From: Comamonadaceae bacterium | GTDB lineage: Bacteria; Pseudomonadota; Gammaproteobacteria; Burkholderiales; Burkholderiaceae_C | NCBI GenBank assembly: GCA_021299875.1 | Contig: JAJTEW010000003.1 | Coordinates: 1-64,000, forward strand | DNA: 64,000 bases | Direction of reading: 5' to 3' | Shown here: piece after piece, positions 33,978 to 42,081 of the stretch | Position numbering within the stretch: the first letter of the stretch is position 1 | Layout: every line of letters begins with the position of its first letter | The notes under the pieces: generated by a model | The model's input: the letters and a program-made list of their open reading frames with translations, nothing else | Told to the model about the DNA's origin: nothing | Databases searched by the model: none | Made by a program: the position numbers and the translations under genes

Positions 33978-35276
33978 TCAGTCCATCAGATCAGGCAAGC
34001 TGGTGGCAATGGAGGGAAAGCCAATCAGCAACGCCAGCAGTACAGCCTCCATGACGAGAAATGGCATGACACCCGCAAACAGCTGACGCGAATTGACTTG
34101 CCCTTTGGCCGATGACAGAACTGCAAACAGATTGAGCCCGACTGGCGGGGTGATGGCTGCAATTTCGATGAGTTTGATGATCAGCACACCAAACCAAATG
34201 CCATGGATCCCCAGAGACGTGGAAATGGGATAAAGAAAAGGAAGCGTGATGATCATCAAGGACACGCTGTCGACAAAGCAGCCCAATATCAGATACAGGA
34301 TCACCACCAAGGCAATAAATACAGCGGCACTCATTTCGAGGGTCACCACCAAGGCTTTGAGATCACCGATGAAGCCGCTGATCAGCAAAAATCGACTGAA
34401 CAAGAGTCCGGCCATCACGATCAAGAACAATACAGCGGAGATCCGCGCACTTTCAATGAGGCTTTCCCACAGAGCACCCTTTGGCAAACGCTTGGTAGAA
34501 AGTGCAATCAGAAGAACGCCGGTTGCTCCAACGGCACCCGCAGCTGAAGGCGGAAACGTGCCTGTATAAATGCCGCCAACAACCAAACCAATCAGCAAGA
34601 AAACAGCCCAAGCTTTTGAAATACCTTGCAACTTTTGCTTCAAGCTGAATCTTTCGCTGATTAGCGGGGCCCATTCAGGTTTGTACACCAGCATGACCCG
34701 AATGCCAACGATATAGCCCACAGCGGTCAGAACGCCAGGCAGGATTCCTGCGATCAGTAACTTGCCAATGGGCTCACCTGTCAACACGGCATAAAGCACC
34801 ATGGCGATAGAGGGCGGAATGAGCCCAGCCAAAGTGCCTGCAGCAGCAACACAACCCGCAGAAACGCCTGGGTTGTATCCGTAACGGATCATCTCTGGCA
34901 AGGCCATGCGCGTGAAGATGCTCGCCGCAACGGTGGTTGAGCCAGATATGGCTGCAAACATGGCTTGAGCCATCACGGTCGCCATCATGAGACTTCCGCG
35001 AATTCGGCTGGTCAACTGAAAAGCTGCTTTGTACAAGTCAGTAATGATCCCAGCTCGTGATGCCAGAGTGCCCATCAAAACGAACAAGGGGACAACAACA
35101 AAGTTGTAGTCACTGGCAAATGCGTAGGGCAGAGACTGGATCGTGGACAACAAAAAGGTTGAACCGACAGCATAAAAAATACCAGAGATTGCAACAGTGC
35201 CAACTGCGTACGCTACTGGAACGCCCAAACCCAAAAGGCACAGCATGGCTACAAAACCAAAAAGTCCTGTAGTCAC
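33978..35276 (-). CDS. TRAP transporter large permease (DctM family)
   Basis: I start at the GTG at 35276, which overlaps the stop of the small permease gene (GTGA) and gives 432 residues; the longer open frame upstream runs inside that gene. About twelve hydrophobic segments are visible, with Phe-Ala-Ala-Ile-Ser-Gly-Ser-Thr and Gly-Leu-Ile-Pro-Pro-Ser-Ile motifs in the first half and Thr-Pro-Pro-Val-Gly-Leu-Asn in the second, all standard for DctM. It carries the substrate across the membrane with sodium. Confidence 0.94.
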   Translation of the reverse strand: MTTGLFGFVAMLCLLGLGVPVAYAVGTVAISGIFYAVGSTFLLSTIQSLPYAFASDYNFVVVPLFVLMGTLASRAGIITDLYKAAFQLTSRIRGSLMMATVMAQAMFAAISGSTTVAASIFTRMALPEMIRYGYNPGVSAGCVAAAGTLAGLIPPSIAMVLYAVLTGEPIGKLLIAGILPGVLTAVGYIVGIRVMLVYKPEWAPLISERFSLKQKLQGISKAWAVFLLIGLVVGGIYTGTFPPSAAGAVGATGVLLIALSTKRLPKGALWESLIESARISAVLFLIVMAGLLFSRFLLISGFIGDLKALVVTLEMSAAVFIALVVILYLILGCFVDSVSLMIITLPFLYPISTSLGIHGIWFGVLIIKLIEIAAITPPVGLNLFAVLSSAKGQVNSRQLFAGVMPFLVMEAVLLALLIGFPSIATSLPDLMD

Positions 35277-35767
35277 TTGATTTCCTTCAATGTTGGAGGG
35301 GTGAAAATTTGCTGAATCAACTGACCCATCATGGTCAAAACGCAAAGACTTGCACCGATCGGGCATGCCAATTTCCAAGGCCAAATTGGAAATCCGGAGG
35401 TGTCCGCAGAGACCTCCCAAATCATCACGCTTTTGATGGCCTGATTCCAAAGACCGTAAGTGATCAGGCCTACAAACAATAGGCCGCAAAGGGTACCAAG
35501 AAATGCCGTTGCTTTTTTGGTTTTATGACCCATAGAGGATTCAAACAAATCCACGCGGATATGTTCATTCCCTCTTTGAACCGGACTGCAAGCCAGAAAA
35601 ATACTGCTCGCCAATAGTGTCCCAGACAACTCAACTTTATACGACAAGTAGAAGCCCAACACGTTGCCCATCACGATGTCTATTGCACCCACAGTCATCA
35701 TGATGAACACAGCACTTGCGCAAACCGCAAGTGCTGCTTTTTCAGTCCAGACGATCAACTTGCTCAT
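35273..35767 (-). CDS. TRAP transporter small permease (DctQ family)
   Basis: The 164-residue protein has four hydrophobic segments and the motif Gly-Asn-Glu-His-Ile-Arg-Val-Asp between the second and third, typical of DctQ. It starts 12 bases after the receptor gene and overlaps the large permease gene. Confidence 0.92.
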   Translation of the reverse strand: MSKLIVWTEKAALAVCASAVFIMMTVGAIDIVMGNVLGFYLSYKVELSGTLLASSIFLACSPVQRGNEHIRVDLFESSMGHKTKKATAFLGTLCGLLFVGLITYGLWNQAIKSVMIWEVSADTSGFPIWPWKLACPIGASLCVLTMMGQLIQQIFTPPTLKEIK

Positions 35768-35779
35768 CTGTTAACTGGT

Positions 35780-36814
35780 TCAGTTGCGTGAATTTACAAA
35801 GCTTTGAGCAGCTTTCCTTTGCAAAGGAATCAATTCTTTGATTTTCTCGCCGAGACCATCTTTGGTGGATTTATCAACCCAGATTTGGATCATGTCGGGT
35901 GAACGTGCAATGAAATTTTGAAGGTCTTTCATCGGAACAATGCTGCCACCTGTTGCTCTGAATTTATCCATAGCATCTGCCTCGACTTTTGGCAAGGCAG
36001 CAAGGTCTTTTTGCATGGCCTCTTGAGCCACTTGTGTGAAAAGCGTTTGCACCGAGCGTGGCCATGCGTTGTATGTTTTGGCAGGCACATACATCTGGAA
36101 GGTTGTGAAAGAGCCGGTGTTCAAGTCTGAGAGATAGGGAGCGACTTTTTGCAGATCTGAAAAAGGCGTCCATTCGATGGGGCCGAAGTTGCAATCGAGC
36201 GTTCCACGTTGCAGACCTTCACGGATTTCAGTCGCTTGAACGCGAGTAGGCACCATGCCAAATGCTTCCATCCAAATCGGCACATAAGCACCTCCGACCG
36301 CTCTGACTTTCAAACCTTTAAGGTCTGCTGACGTATTGATCGCCTTGTTGCAAAGCAATTTGTAAGGGGAGGGGACTGTCCACTTGATGACTTTGAGGTT
36401 TTGAGCTTGGAGCTCATCGCTGACTGTTTTGGTGGCGTAGCTGGCACGCGCCAATTCGGAACCTGTTTTGGCATCCGCCGATACGCGATTGAGCAGGCCC
36501 GCCGAGACTGAAGTTAATGGCAGTTCTGCGGCATGAACAGCTTGTGCGAACACGCCAATGTCTACAGCGCCATTGCCTACCAAGTTTTTGATTTCTGTGA
36601 GACCGCCCAGCTGACCCGACCAGAAAATCTGAATTTTGATCTTGCCGCCAGATCGTTTTTCAATTTCATCTGCAAACCACTTATCCCATTCGGCACCAGG
36701 GAAAGTCTGAGCCAGTGGATGCGCCATTTTGAGTGACAAGCTTGGGAAGTCTTGAGCTTGTGATGGCAGTGCAAGAGTGAGTGCTGCAAAGGTAACTAAC
36801 AATTGTTTCTTCAT
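35780..36814 (-). CDS. TRAP transporter periplasmic receptor (DctP family)
   Basis: A signal peptide ending in Pro-Ser-Gln-Ala is followed by a 325-residue receptor with Phe-Pro-Gly-Ala-Glu, Leu-Lys-Gly-Leu-Lys-Val-Arg near residue 165 (the conserved Arg binds the ligand carboxylate) and Phe-Gly-Pro-Ile-Glu-Trp. The start has AGGAG upstream. It heads the dctPQM-ligase unit; the palindrome at 36899 sits 85 bases before the start. The ligand is probably the acid then activated by the ligase at 32411. Confidence 0.93.
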   Translation of the reverse strand: MKKQLLVTFAALTLALPSQAQDFPSLSLKMAHPLAQTFPGAEWDKWFADEIEKRSGGKIKIQIFWSGQLGGLTEIKNLVGNGAVDIGVFAQAVHAAELPLTSVSAGLLNRVSADAKTGSELARASYATKTVSDELQAQNLKVIKWTVPSPYKLLCNKAINTSADLKGLKVRAVGGAYVPIWMEAFGMVPTRVQATEIREGLQRGTLDCNFGPIEWTPFSDLQKVAPYLSDLNTGSFTTFQMYVPAKTYNAWPRSVQTLFTQVAQEAMQKDLAALPKVEADAMDKFRATGGSIVPMKDLQNFIARSPDMIQIWVDKSTKDGLGEKIKELIPLQRKAAQSFVNSRN

Positions 36815-36898
36815 CGATGACTCCTGGTTGTTTTAAAAAATTGCCAAGTGGCGGGAAGTGAAGCTTGCCCCTCATGCTATCGACTCAGAACGTACAAA

Positions 36899-36914
36899 AC
36901 AATCGTTTGGTTGT
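36899..36914. promoter_or_regulatory. Candidate TetR operator before the TRAP genes
   Basis: ACAATCGTTTGGTTGT is an imperfect palindrome sharing CAANCNNNNGNTTG with the site at 24745-24760. Both stand in promoter regions of the same catabolic cluster, which supports a common regulator. Inferred from sequence only. Confidence 0.42.
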
Positions 36915-37098
36915 CTACTTTTTTAGGGGTTTACCCGCTCAGCAAATGAATGTGACTCCTATTTTGGCCAGCATGCCACTCAAGGTTATGTTGCGATGTC
37001 CAGAACCAAGGCTCTCTCTTCTTAAAGTGTGGAGCTTCTTTGATTTCTGGGCCGATTCAGAAGCCATGTGGAAGGGGTACTATGTTGTCAATAACGGG

Positions 37099-37270
37099 TC
37101 AGACGCTCTCACGCAAGCAGTCGGACAGCGAGTCCGCCGAAGCGCATAAAAGGGCTAGGTCGCTGCCGGCCGCAACGAGCGCAGCCTCCTGTGCTGAGTA
37201 GAAGTGCCCGGCCTCTAGTGATCCGGTCAGGATGGCCTAGGGCGTGCCAATTTTGCGCAACCGTTGGCCC
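37099..37270 (-). pseudogene. C-terminal relic of an HpcH/HpaI-family aldolase gene
   Basis: Read on the minus strand, the text Gln-Arg-Leu-Arg-Lys-Ile-Gly-Thr-Pro, then an in-frame TAG at 37237-37239, then Ala-Ile-Leu-Thr-Gly-Ser, and finally Val-Ala-Ala-Gly-Ser-Asp-Leu-Ala-Leu-Leu to a TGA at 37099 resembles the last 55 residues of HpcH/HpaI aldolases, where a Val-Gly-Ser-Asp motif precedes the final helix. Nothing of the rest is seen. It lies directly downstream of the hydratase gene, where an aldolase gene is expected in a meta-cleavage operon, so the operon appears to have lost its last step. The rest of the 36815-37321 gap holds only the operator candidate. Confidence 0.5.
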
Positions 37271-37321
37271 GCGCTGTGAGAGTGAGGCCGCGTAATCATT
37301 CTGGTGGGTAACGGCCATCAA

Positions 37322-38104
37322 TCAGTAGAAAGAGACGCCGATCGAGCCCAGCGGCCCGAAGTCGGCATGGATCACGTCGCCTGCTGCGACATTGACCGGG
37401 CGGGTGAACGATCCGGCCAGCAAGATGTGCCCGGCCTCCAGCATGATGTCGTGCCGCGCCAGCCTGTTGGCCAGCCAGACAATGCCTATTGCAGGGTGGC
37501 CCATGATGGCTGCGGAGACACCCGACTCTTCAATAATGCCGTTCTTCGAAAGCGTGGCGGCGCACCATCGCAGGTCGACGTCCATCGGGCGCACCGGACG
37601 GCCGCCCGTCACCATGCCGGCCGCAGCGGCGTTGTCCGCGATGGTGTCGACGATGGCGCGCGGCACCTCGGTCCTGTAGTCGATGATCTCCAGTGCCGGC
37701 GTCACGTAAGCGGTGGCGTCCAGCACGTCGTAGATGGTGACGTTTTTGCCGCCCACTCGCTTTCCGAGCACGAATGCGAGTTCGACTTCCAGCCGGGGCG
37801 CAGAAAAACGCGACACGGGGATCCGTGCGCCATCGGCATACGTCATGTCATCGAGCAGCACGCCATAGTCGGGTTCAGTCATCTTGGATGCCTGCTGCAT
37901 GGCGCGCGAGGTCAGGCCGATCTTGTGGCCAATCACCCGCGCGCCGGCCTGCACGCGCTTGTCCGCCCAAAGCTGCTGAACCACATACGAGTCCTCGATC
38001 TCCATCTTCGGCCAGGTCTTGCTCACCTGCGGGATGGGTTTGGAGGTACGGCCCGCTTCGAACAGGGCATCCGCGGCTTGCTGCCGCTCTTGTTGGCTGA
38101 TCAT
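37322..38104 (-). CDS. 2-keto-4-pentenoate hydratase family, HpaH/HpcG-like
   Basis: The ATG at 38104 overlaps the stop of the intradiol dioxygenase gene (ATGA) and gives 260 residues; the frame is open far upstream only as a shadow of that gene. Gly-Leu-Thr-Ser-Arg-Ala-Met-Gln-Gln-Ala and Glu-Pro-Asp-Tyr-Gly-Val-Leu-Leu-Asp-Asp are hallmarks of 2-oxohept-4-ene-1,7-dioate hydratase, and the metal-binding Glu-Val-Glu follows near residue 107. The reaction adds water to a 2-oxo-alkenoate before aldol cleavage. That partner aldolase survives only as a relic just downstream. Confidence 0.85.
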   Translation of the reverse strand: MISQQERQQAADALFEAGRTSKPIPQVSKTWPKMEIEDSYVVQQLWADKRVQAGARVIGHKIGLTSRAMQQASKMTEPDYGVLLDDMTYADGARIPVSRFSAPRLEVELAFVLGKRVGGKNVTIYDVLDATAYVTPALEIIDYRTEVPRAIVDTIADNAAAAGMVTGGRPVRPMDVDLRWCAATLSKNGIIEESGVSAAIMGHPAIGIVWLANRLARHDIMLEAGHILLAGSFTRPVNVAAGDVIHADFGPLGSIGVSFY

Positions 38105-39060
38105 CTGGGTATTCCTTCGGTTGATCTTTCGAGTACGACGAGCGGCGGCCGGGCGGCCTGAGATTTTCCTGTGATCGGCGGGGGCGGCAACGCAGCTTCG
38201 CCATGGCTGATCACGAAGCGGTGCTCCAACGAGTACCAGCACCCGACGACGTCCGCTGCCGGCGCGGGCCCGTTCTCGTGCAGAACGTAGTCGCCAACGA
38301 GCGCCCGCGTGACGCCGAACTGAACATCGGTCTCCAGGTGCGGATCGTCGCTCGAATACAGCTGTGAGAACTGCGTTTTGTAGCCCGACTTGTGGATCAG
38401 GAAGTGGATATGCGCGGGCCGCATGTTGTGCCGGCCCTGTGCGCGGATCAGCGCGCCAACTGGGCCGTTCACCGGAATCGGATAGCCGGAGGGCTTGACG
38501 GTGCGAAACTCGATACAACCTTGGGCATCGGTGACAAACTTGCCGCGCAGGTTCATGTCCGCTTGCTGAGGATCCTGGTTTTCGTAGTAGCCCTCGCCTG
38601 AGGCCTGCCAGATGTCGACCTCGGCACCAGCGACGGGTTCACCGGACTCTTCCTGCACCCAGGCCTTCACGAAGACCGGGTCGCCCGGGGTCTGCGAGCG
38701 CACGATCGAACCACCGTTGGCGGTCAACGGCGAGCCCTGCCGCCAGAACGGACCCATCAGGTTGGCCGTTGTTTCCAGGGTGCCGCCCCGACGGTTGTTC
38801 AACTGGCACACAAGCGCGGAAACACCGAGTGATCCAGCAGCCAGCACGACCTCGTTATGTGACGGGGTAGTCAGTTGTCCGCAATGCGCGATGACGGCAC
38901 AAATTTTCCGGAATTCGGGCTCGGTGAGCTCCGTCTCCCGCACAAAATCGTGCAGGTGCTGCACAGCCGCCGCGAGGATGCGCCGCAGTCGCAGATCAGG
39001 TGTGCGTGCGATCTCGGAGAGAACTGCTTGCGTAAGCTCGGCCTGGTTTTGAATGATCAT
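38101..39060 (-). CDS. Intradiol ring-cleavage dioxygenase, hydroxyquinol/catechol 1,2-dioxygenase type
   Basis: I start at the ATG at 39060 (319 residues). An N-terminal helical dimer domain (about 1-100) is followed by the catalytic sandwich with the non-heme iron ligands: Tyr in Gly-Glu-Gly-Tyr-Tyr, Tyr in Ser-Gly-Tyr-Pro-Ile-Pro, and His-Ile-His in Arg-Pro-Ala-His-Ile-His. Length and the Asn-Leu-Arg-Gly-Lys-Phe stretch favour hydroxyquinol 1,2-dioxygenase. It opens a dihydroxylated ring between the hydroxyls. The start lies two bases after the SDR stop; a C-terminal tail of about 35 residues after the last strand is longer than usual. Confidence 0.88.
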   Translation of the reverse strand: MIIQNQAELTQAVLSEIARTPDLRLRRILAAAVQHLHDFVRETELTEPEFRKICAVIAHCGQLTTPSHNEVVLAAGSLGVSALVCQLNNRRGGTLETTANLMGPFWRQGSPLTANGGSIVRSQTPGDPVFVKAWVQEESGEPVAGAEVDIWQASGEGYYENQDPQQADMNLRGKFVTDAQGCIEFRTVKPSGYPIPVNGPVGALIRAQGRHNMRPAHIHFLIHKSGYKTQFSQLYSSDDPHLETDVQFGVTRALVGDYVLHENGPAPAADVVGCWYSLEHRFVISHGEAALPPPPITGKSQAARPPLVVLERSTEGIPR

Positions 39061-39062
39061 GG

Positions 39063-39839
39063 TTATTTGATATGCAGGCCGCCGTCGACCACGAGGGTCG
39101 TGCCAGTGATGAAGGACGCTTCCTCGGAGGCCATCCACAGGATGGGCCGGGCAATCTCGATCGGATCGGCCCAGCGACCGAGCAATGAGGTGTCTTGCCG
39201 CTGGCCCTTCAACTCCTCGACGCTCTTGCCCGCAGCTTTTGTCCGGTTGACGTGAAACTCGGTGAGCGTAGAGCCGGGACACACCACGTTGACCCGGATG
39301 CCGCTGGCAGCTTCCTCGAACGCCAGCGTGCGAGTCATGGCAATAAGTGCAGCCTTGGTGGCGTCATACAGCGCCATGCCCTTGCGCCCCTTGAGGGCAT
39401 AGCACGAGGAGACATTCACAATGGCGCCCTTGCCTGATGCGCGCAGGGCGGGCAGGGCGGCGCGGCAGAAGTTCGCGTTGCCGATCATGTTCACGCTCAA
39501 GACTGCCTGCCACTCTTGTGGCGTGGCGTCCGCGAACGCTGAATAGTTGCGCATGGCTGCGTTGTTCACCAGGATGTCGATCCGGCCGAAAGTGGCCAAG
39601 CATTGGGAGGCAGCAGCCGTGGCGGCAGCCGGGTCGGCCACGTTGGCGGTCATGACCTGCAACTTCGCGCCGGGCGTGCTTTCGCCGATGAGGGCCGCCG
39701 TGCGCTCGAGCGCCGCGCCATCCATATCGACGATAAAGACTTGGGCACCTTCGGCGCAAAACAAGGCAGCGGTTGCTGCTCCGATCCCGCCCCCGCCGCC
39801 CGTGAGCAGGGCGACCTTGCCATCGAGACGACCGCTCAC
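39063..39839 (-). CDS. Short-chain dehydrogenase, probable aromatic dihydrodiol dehydrogenase
   Basis: The GTG at 39839 overlaps the stop of the Rieske gene (GTGA) and gives 258 residues; upstream frame extension is shadow. Thr-Gly-Gly-Gly-Gly-Gly-Ile-Gly, Asn-Asn-Ala-Ala, and Ser-Ser with Tyr-Asp-Ala-Thr-Lys make a complete classical SDR with an Asp for NAD. Placed directly after a Rieske oxygenase, it most likely rearomatises a cis-dihydrodiol to a diol for the intradiol dioxygenase, though the oxygenase may be a monooxygenase or demethylase, in which case the SDR role would differ. Confidence 0.87.
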   Translation of the reverse strand: MSGRLDGKVALLTGGGGGIGAATAALFCAEGAQVFIVDMDGAALERTAALIGESTPGAKLQVMTANVADPAAATAAASQCLATFGRIDILVNNAAMRNYSAFADATPQEWQAVLSVNMIGNANFCRAALPALRASGKGAIVNVSSCYALKGRKGMALYDATKAALIAMTRTLAFEEAASGIRVNVVCPGSTLTEFHVNRTKAAGKSVEELKGQRQDTSLLGRWADPIEIARPILWMASEEASFITGTTLVVDGGLHIK

Positions 39840-41122
39840 AGCGAAAACACCGGCTGGTCTTTGCCGGACACGAGATGATCCCGCGCCCACTCCTGTGGTT
39901 TTTGTTCGCGGGGAAGCAGCACGCCGGCGGCGCGGACCCTCTGCGCGGTCGAAGCTGTTGCCGGCGGTTCCTGGCCTTGCTCAAGGCCGACCGTCGCTTC
40001 GAAGAGCATGCGGCGTGCCATCACGATGGCGCGGTCTGATGGCAGCAGTTTCTCGACCTCGTGGTTCTGGATAGGCCCCATGCTTTCCTGCAGCGAGGCA
40101 TCCTGCGCTGCAAAGCCGAACACGCCACTGAATGCTCGGCGTTCCTTTTGCGCTTGGCGGTCGATCAGGTAGTCGTTGTCCTTGTTGGCCTTCGGGCGAA
40201 AGCTGCCACCAGGCACATTGGTGCCGGGCTCGTATTCGCAGTGAACGCCCTTGCCCTCTTCGAGGTGGTGGCGCTCTTCCTCGGACAAGGGTTGGTCAGG
40301 GCGGAAGTTGATGCTCCAGGCCCAGCAGTTGTGGTCGTCGATCGGCACCCACACATGGCCACCGAGCGCATGGTCTCCAAACGGCGGAATCAAGTTGTAC
40401 CAAGGGAAGATCCACTGGGTAACGCGCCAGTAGTACGAGTCTGGTTCTCCCATGCGCCGGCCAAACAAGGTGAGACCGCCGTCGTGCTTCTCGATCTCGA
40501 AGGTGACGTTGCCGTCTTTCTTGATGTAATCGTTGGCCTTCGTTCCCTGGTGAAAGGGGTCGTTATCGACCTCGTACTTGTGCACGAAGGACACGTGGCT
40601 GGTGTCGATGCCGCCCTCCATCGCCTGCAGGTAATTGCATTCCTGAGTCCGCTTGGACACGAACACGTGGCTGTCAGGCAGGTTCGCCCACTCGACGCCA
40701 GGCGGTTGGGGCTGCTTGTCCTTTGGACCCATGTAAGCCCAGACAATCCCGGCGCGTTCGATGCAGGGGTACCCGGTGATCGACATCCTTTCGCACACCT
40801 GTGGCGCCTGCGGGACGTCGACGCACTGGCCCAGAATGTCGAACTTCAGTCCGTGGTAGCTGCAACGGATGCCGTTGTCCTCATTGCGCCCGAAGTAAAG
40901 CGACGCTCCGCGGTGCGAGCAAAACTCGCTGATGAGTCCTGGGCGGCCTTCGCTGTCGCGAAAGGCGAGCAGCTTTTCGCTGAGGATCTGCACGCGGACT
41001 TGGGGTCCGTCGGCTTGTGCAATTTCGCTCGAAAGCAGAACCGGAATCCAGTAGCGACGCAGCAAGTTGCCCGTGGCAGTGCCCGGGCCTGTGCGCACCA
41101 GCGTCTTCATCATGTCATTCAT
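39836..41122 (-). CDS. Rieske non-heme iron oxygenase, large subunit
   Basis: The Rieske cluster ligands are in Cys-Ser-His-Arg-Gly-Ala (about residue 67) and Cys-Ser-Tyr-His-Gly-Leu-Lys (about 87). The mononuclear iron site reads Glu-Gly-Gly-Ile-Asp-Thr-Ser-His-Val-Ser-Phe-Val-His. The 428-residue length and this His spacing resemble the phthalate 4,5-dioxygenase/phenoxybenzoate dioxygenase branch, which works as an alpha-only oxygenase with a separate reductase. No reductase lies next to it; the VanB-type reductase at 25535 is tied to the P450. The gene opens the ring-oxidation operon and has a perfect palindrome in its promoter region. Confidence 0.92.
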   Translation of the reverse strand: MNDMMKTLVRTGPGTATGNLLRRYWIPVLLSSEIAQADGPQVRVQILSEKLLAFRDSEGRPGLISEFCSHRGASLYFGRNEDNGIRCSYHGLKFDILGQCVDVPQAPQVCERMSITGYPCIERAGIVWAYMGPKDKQPQPPGVEWANLPDSHVFVSKRTQECNYLQAMEGGIDTSHVSFVHKYEVDNDPFHQGTKANDYIKKDGNVTFEIEKHDGGLTLFGRRMGEPDSYYWRVTQWIFPWYNLIPPFGDHALGGHVWVPIDDHNCWAWSINFRPDQPLSEEERHHLEEGKGVHCEYEPGTNVPGGSFRPKANKDNDYLIDRQAQKERRAFSGVFGFAAQDASLQESMGPIQNHEVEKLLPSDRAIVMARRMLFEATVGLEQGQEPPATASTAQRVRAAGVLLPREQKPQEWARDHLVSGKDQPVFSL

Positions 41123-41146
41123 GGGCTGTCCATTCTGCGGTTAACG

Positions 41147-41163
41147 TGTTCATTATATGAACA
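41147..41163. promoter_or_regulatory. Candidate IclR operator before the Rieske gene
   Basis: TGTTCATTATATGAACA is a perfect 7-base inverted repeat with a three-base spacer, 25 bases upstream of the Rieske start and downstream of the IclR stop. It probably lies over the operon promoter. Confidence 0.5.
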
Positions 41164-41182
41164 GTCAGTCTTGAGAGTCAAA

Positions 41183-41959
41183 TCACCTGCGGCCTCCAAG
41201 GCTGGCGGTCAGCCGGTCAGCCATCACACGCAAAAACTGCCCGAACTCGTTGACCCGTGTTTCGGTCAGGCGGATGTCTGGCCCGAACACCCCCAGCGAA
41301 CCAGCCACGGTTCCGGTACCGTCGAAAAAAGGCGCGGCAACCGCGTAGGCCCCCTGGATGAGTTCGTTGTGGCCCATGGCATATCCGCGCTCGCGGGTCA
41401 TGGCAAGTTGGTCTCGAAGCCAGGCAAGGTCGGCGTTCGTGCCTGCCGCAAAGGCTTCCAGTTGGCCGGCCTGCAGCGGCGTGAAGGCAAGGATGGCACG
41501 GCCGCTGGCACCTCGCACGAGCTTTTCCGTATAGCCAACGCCGCGTCTGAAGCTGATGGGCTGTGGACTCGGCATTTCGGCCAGGCACAGGCGCAAATCG
41601 CCGCGGGCGACAAACAATGCAACGGTCTCAGTCGTGAAAGTCCATGCCTCCGTCATCAAAGGCCTGGCGAGGGAACTGAGGTCCAAGGTCGCGCTCCAGG
41701 CATGTCCGAGTTTCGCGACCGCAGGCCCCAGGCGGAACCGTTGCGGCTCGCCGGAGGAGGTCACGAAGCCCTTTTTCTCCAGCGTATTGAGCAGCCGGTA
41801 CAGGGTCGGTCGGCTCAGTCCCACGATCTTCACGAGATCCGCGACCAAGAGGTCAGGGTGCGCTGGGCCGAAAGCGGCCAGCACATCCAACGCCCGTTCC
41901 ACAGCGCGCACACTTTCACCAGCAACCGGTGTGGGCTTTTCGTCGGATTCTGCGTCCAT
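41183..41959 (-). CDS. IclR-family transcriptional regulator
   Basis: The 258-residue protein has the winged helix of IclR proteins (Leu-Ser-Arg-Pro-Thr-Leu-Tyr-Arg-Leu-Leu near residue 50) and the C-terminal effector domain with Ala-Ser-Gly-Arg-Ala-Ile-Leu-Ala near 155 and Ala-Val-Ala-Ala-Pro-Phe near 205. It precedes the Rieske operon on the same strand and is divergent from a Bug receptor gene. IclR proteins in aromatic clusters often sense the substrate or an early intermediate. Confidence 0.92.
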   Translation of the reverse strand: MDAESDEKPTPVAGESVRAVERALDVLAAFGPAHPDLLVADLVKIVGLSRPTLYRLLNTLEKKGFVTSSGEPQRFRLGPAVAKLGHAWSATLDLSSLARPLMTEAWTFTTETVALFVARGDLRLCLAEMPSPQPISFRRGVGYTEKLVRGASGRAILAFTPLQAGQLEAFAAGTNADLAWLRDQLAMTRERGYAMGHNELIQGAYAVAAPFFDGTGTVAGSLGVFGPDIRLTETRVNEFGQFLRVMADRLTASLGGRR

Positions 41960-41980
41960 AGGTTCTATATTTGAGGTGTG

Positions 41981-42007
41981 TTGGCTTTATCAAGCCAATT
42001 CGAATTG
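41981..42007. promoter_or_regulatory. Two overlapping palindromes between iclR-type and Bug genes
   Basis: TTGGCTT and AAGCCAA form a perfect inverted repeat with four spacer bases (41981-41998), overlapping the perfect 12-base palindrome CAATTCGAATTG (41996-42007). They lie in the 122-base divergent promoter region and are good operator candidates for autoregulation and control of the Bug gene. Confidence 0.45.
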
Positions 42008-42081
42008 ACAAATTCAGAGACGCATGTCCATGATGCGAACAGTCTGTGCCGACAATTGGCGCCGAAAACAAAGGAGACATC

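Noticed and set aside
22707-37036. Shared AAAGTGTGGAGC at 22708 and 37025
   Set aside because: The match is twelve bases long and flanking bases differ; not enough to call a repeat.
38105-38518. N-terminal extension of the hydratase by 138 residues
   Set aside because: The extension lies inside the intradiol dioxygenase gene; the ATG overlap at 38104 is the natural start.
40061-41974. A 637-codon open frame on the plus strand
   Set aside because: It is antisense to the Rieske and IclR genes, whose motifs are complete; GC-rich genes often leave such open frames.
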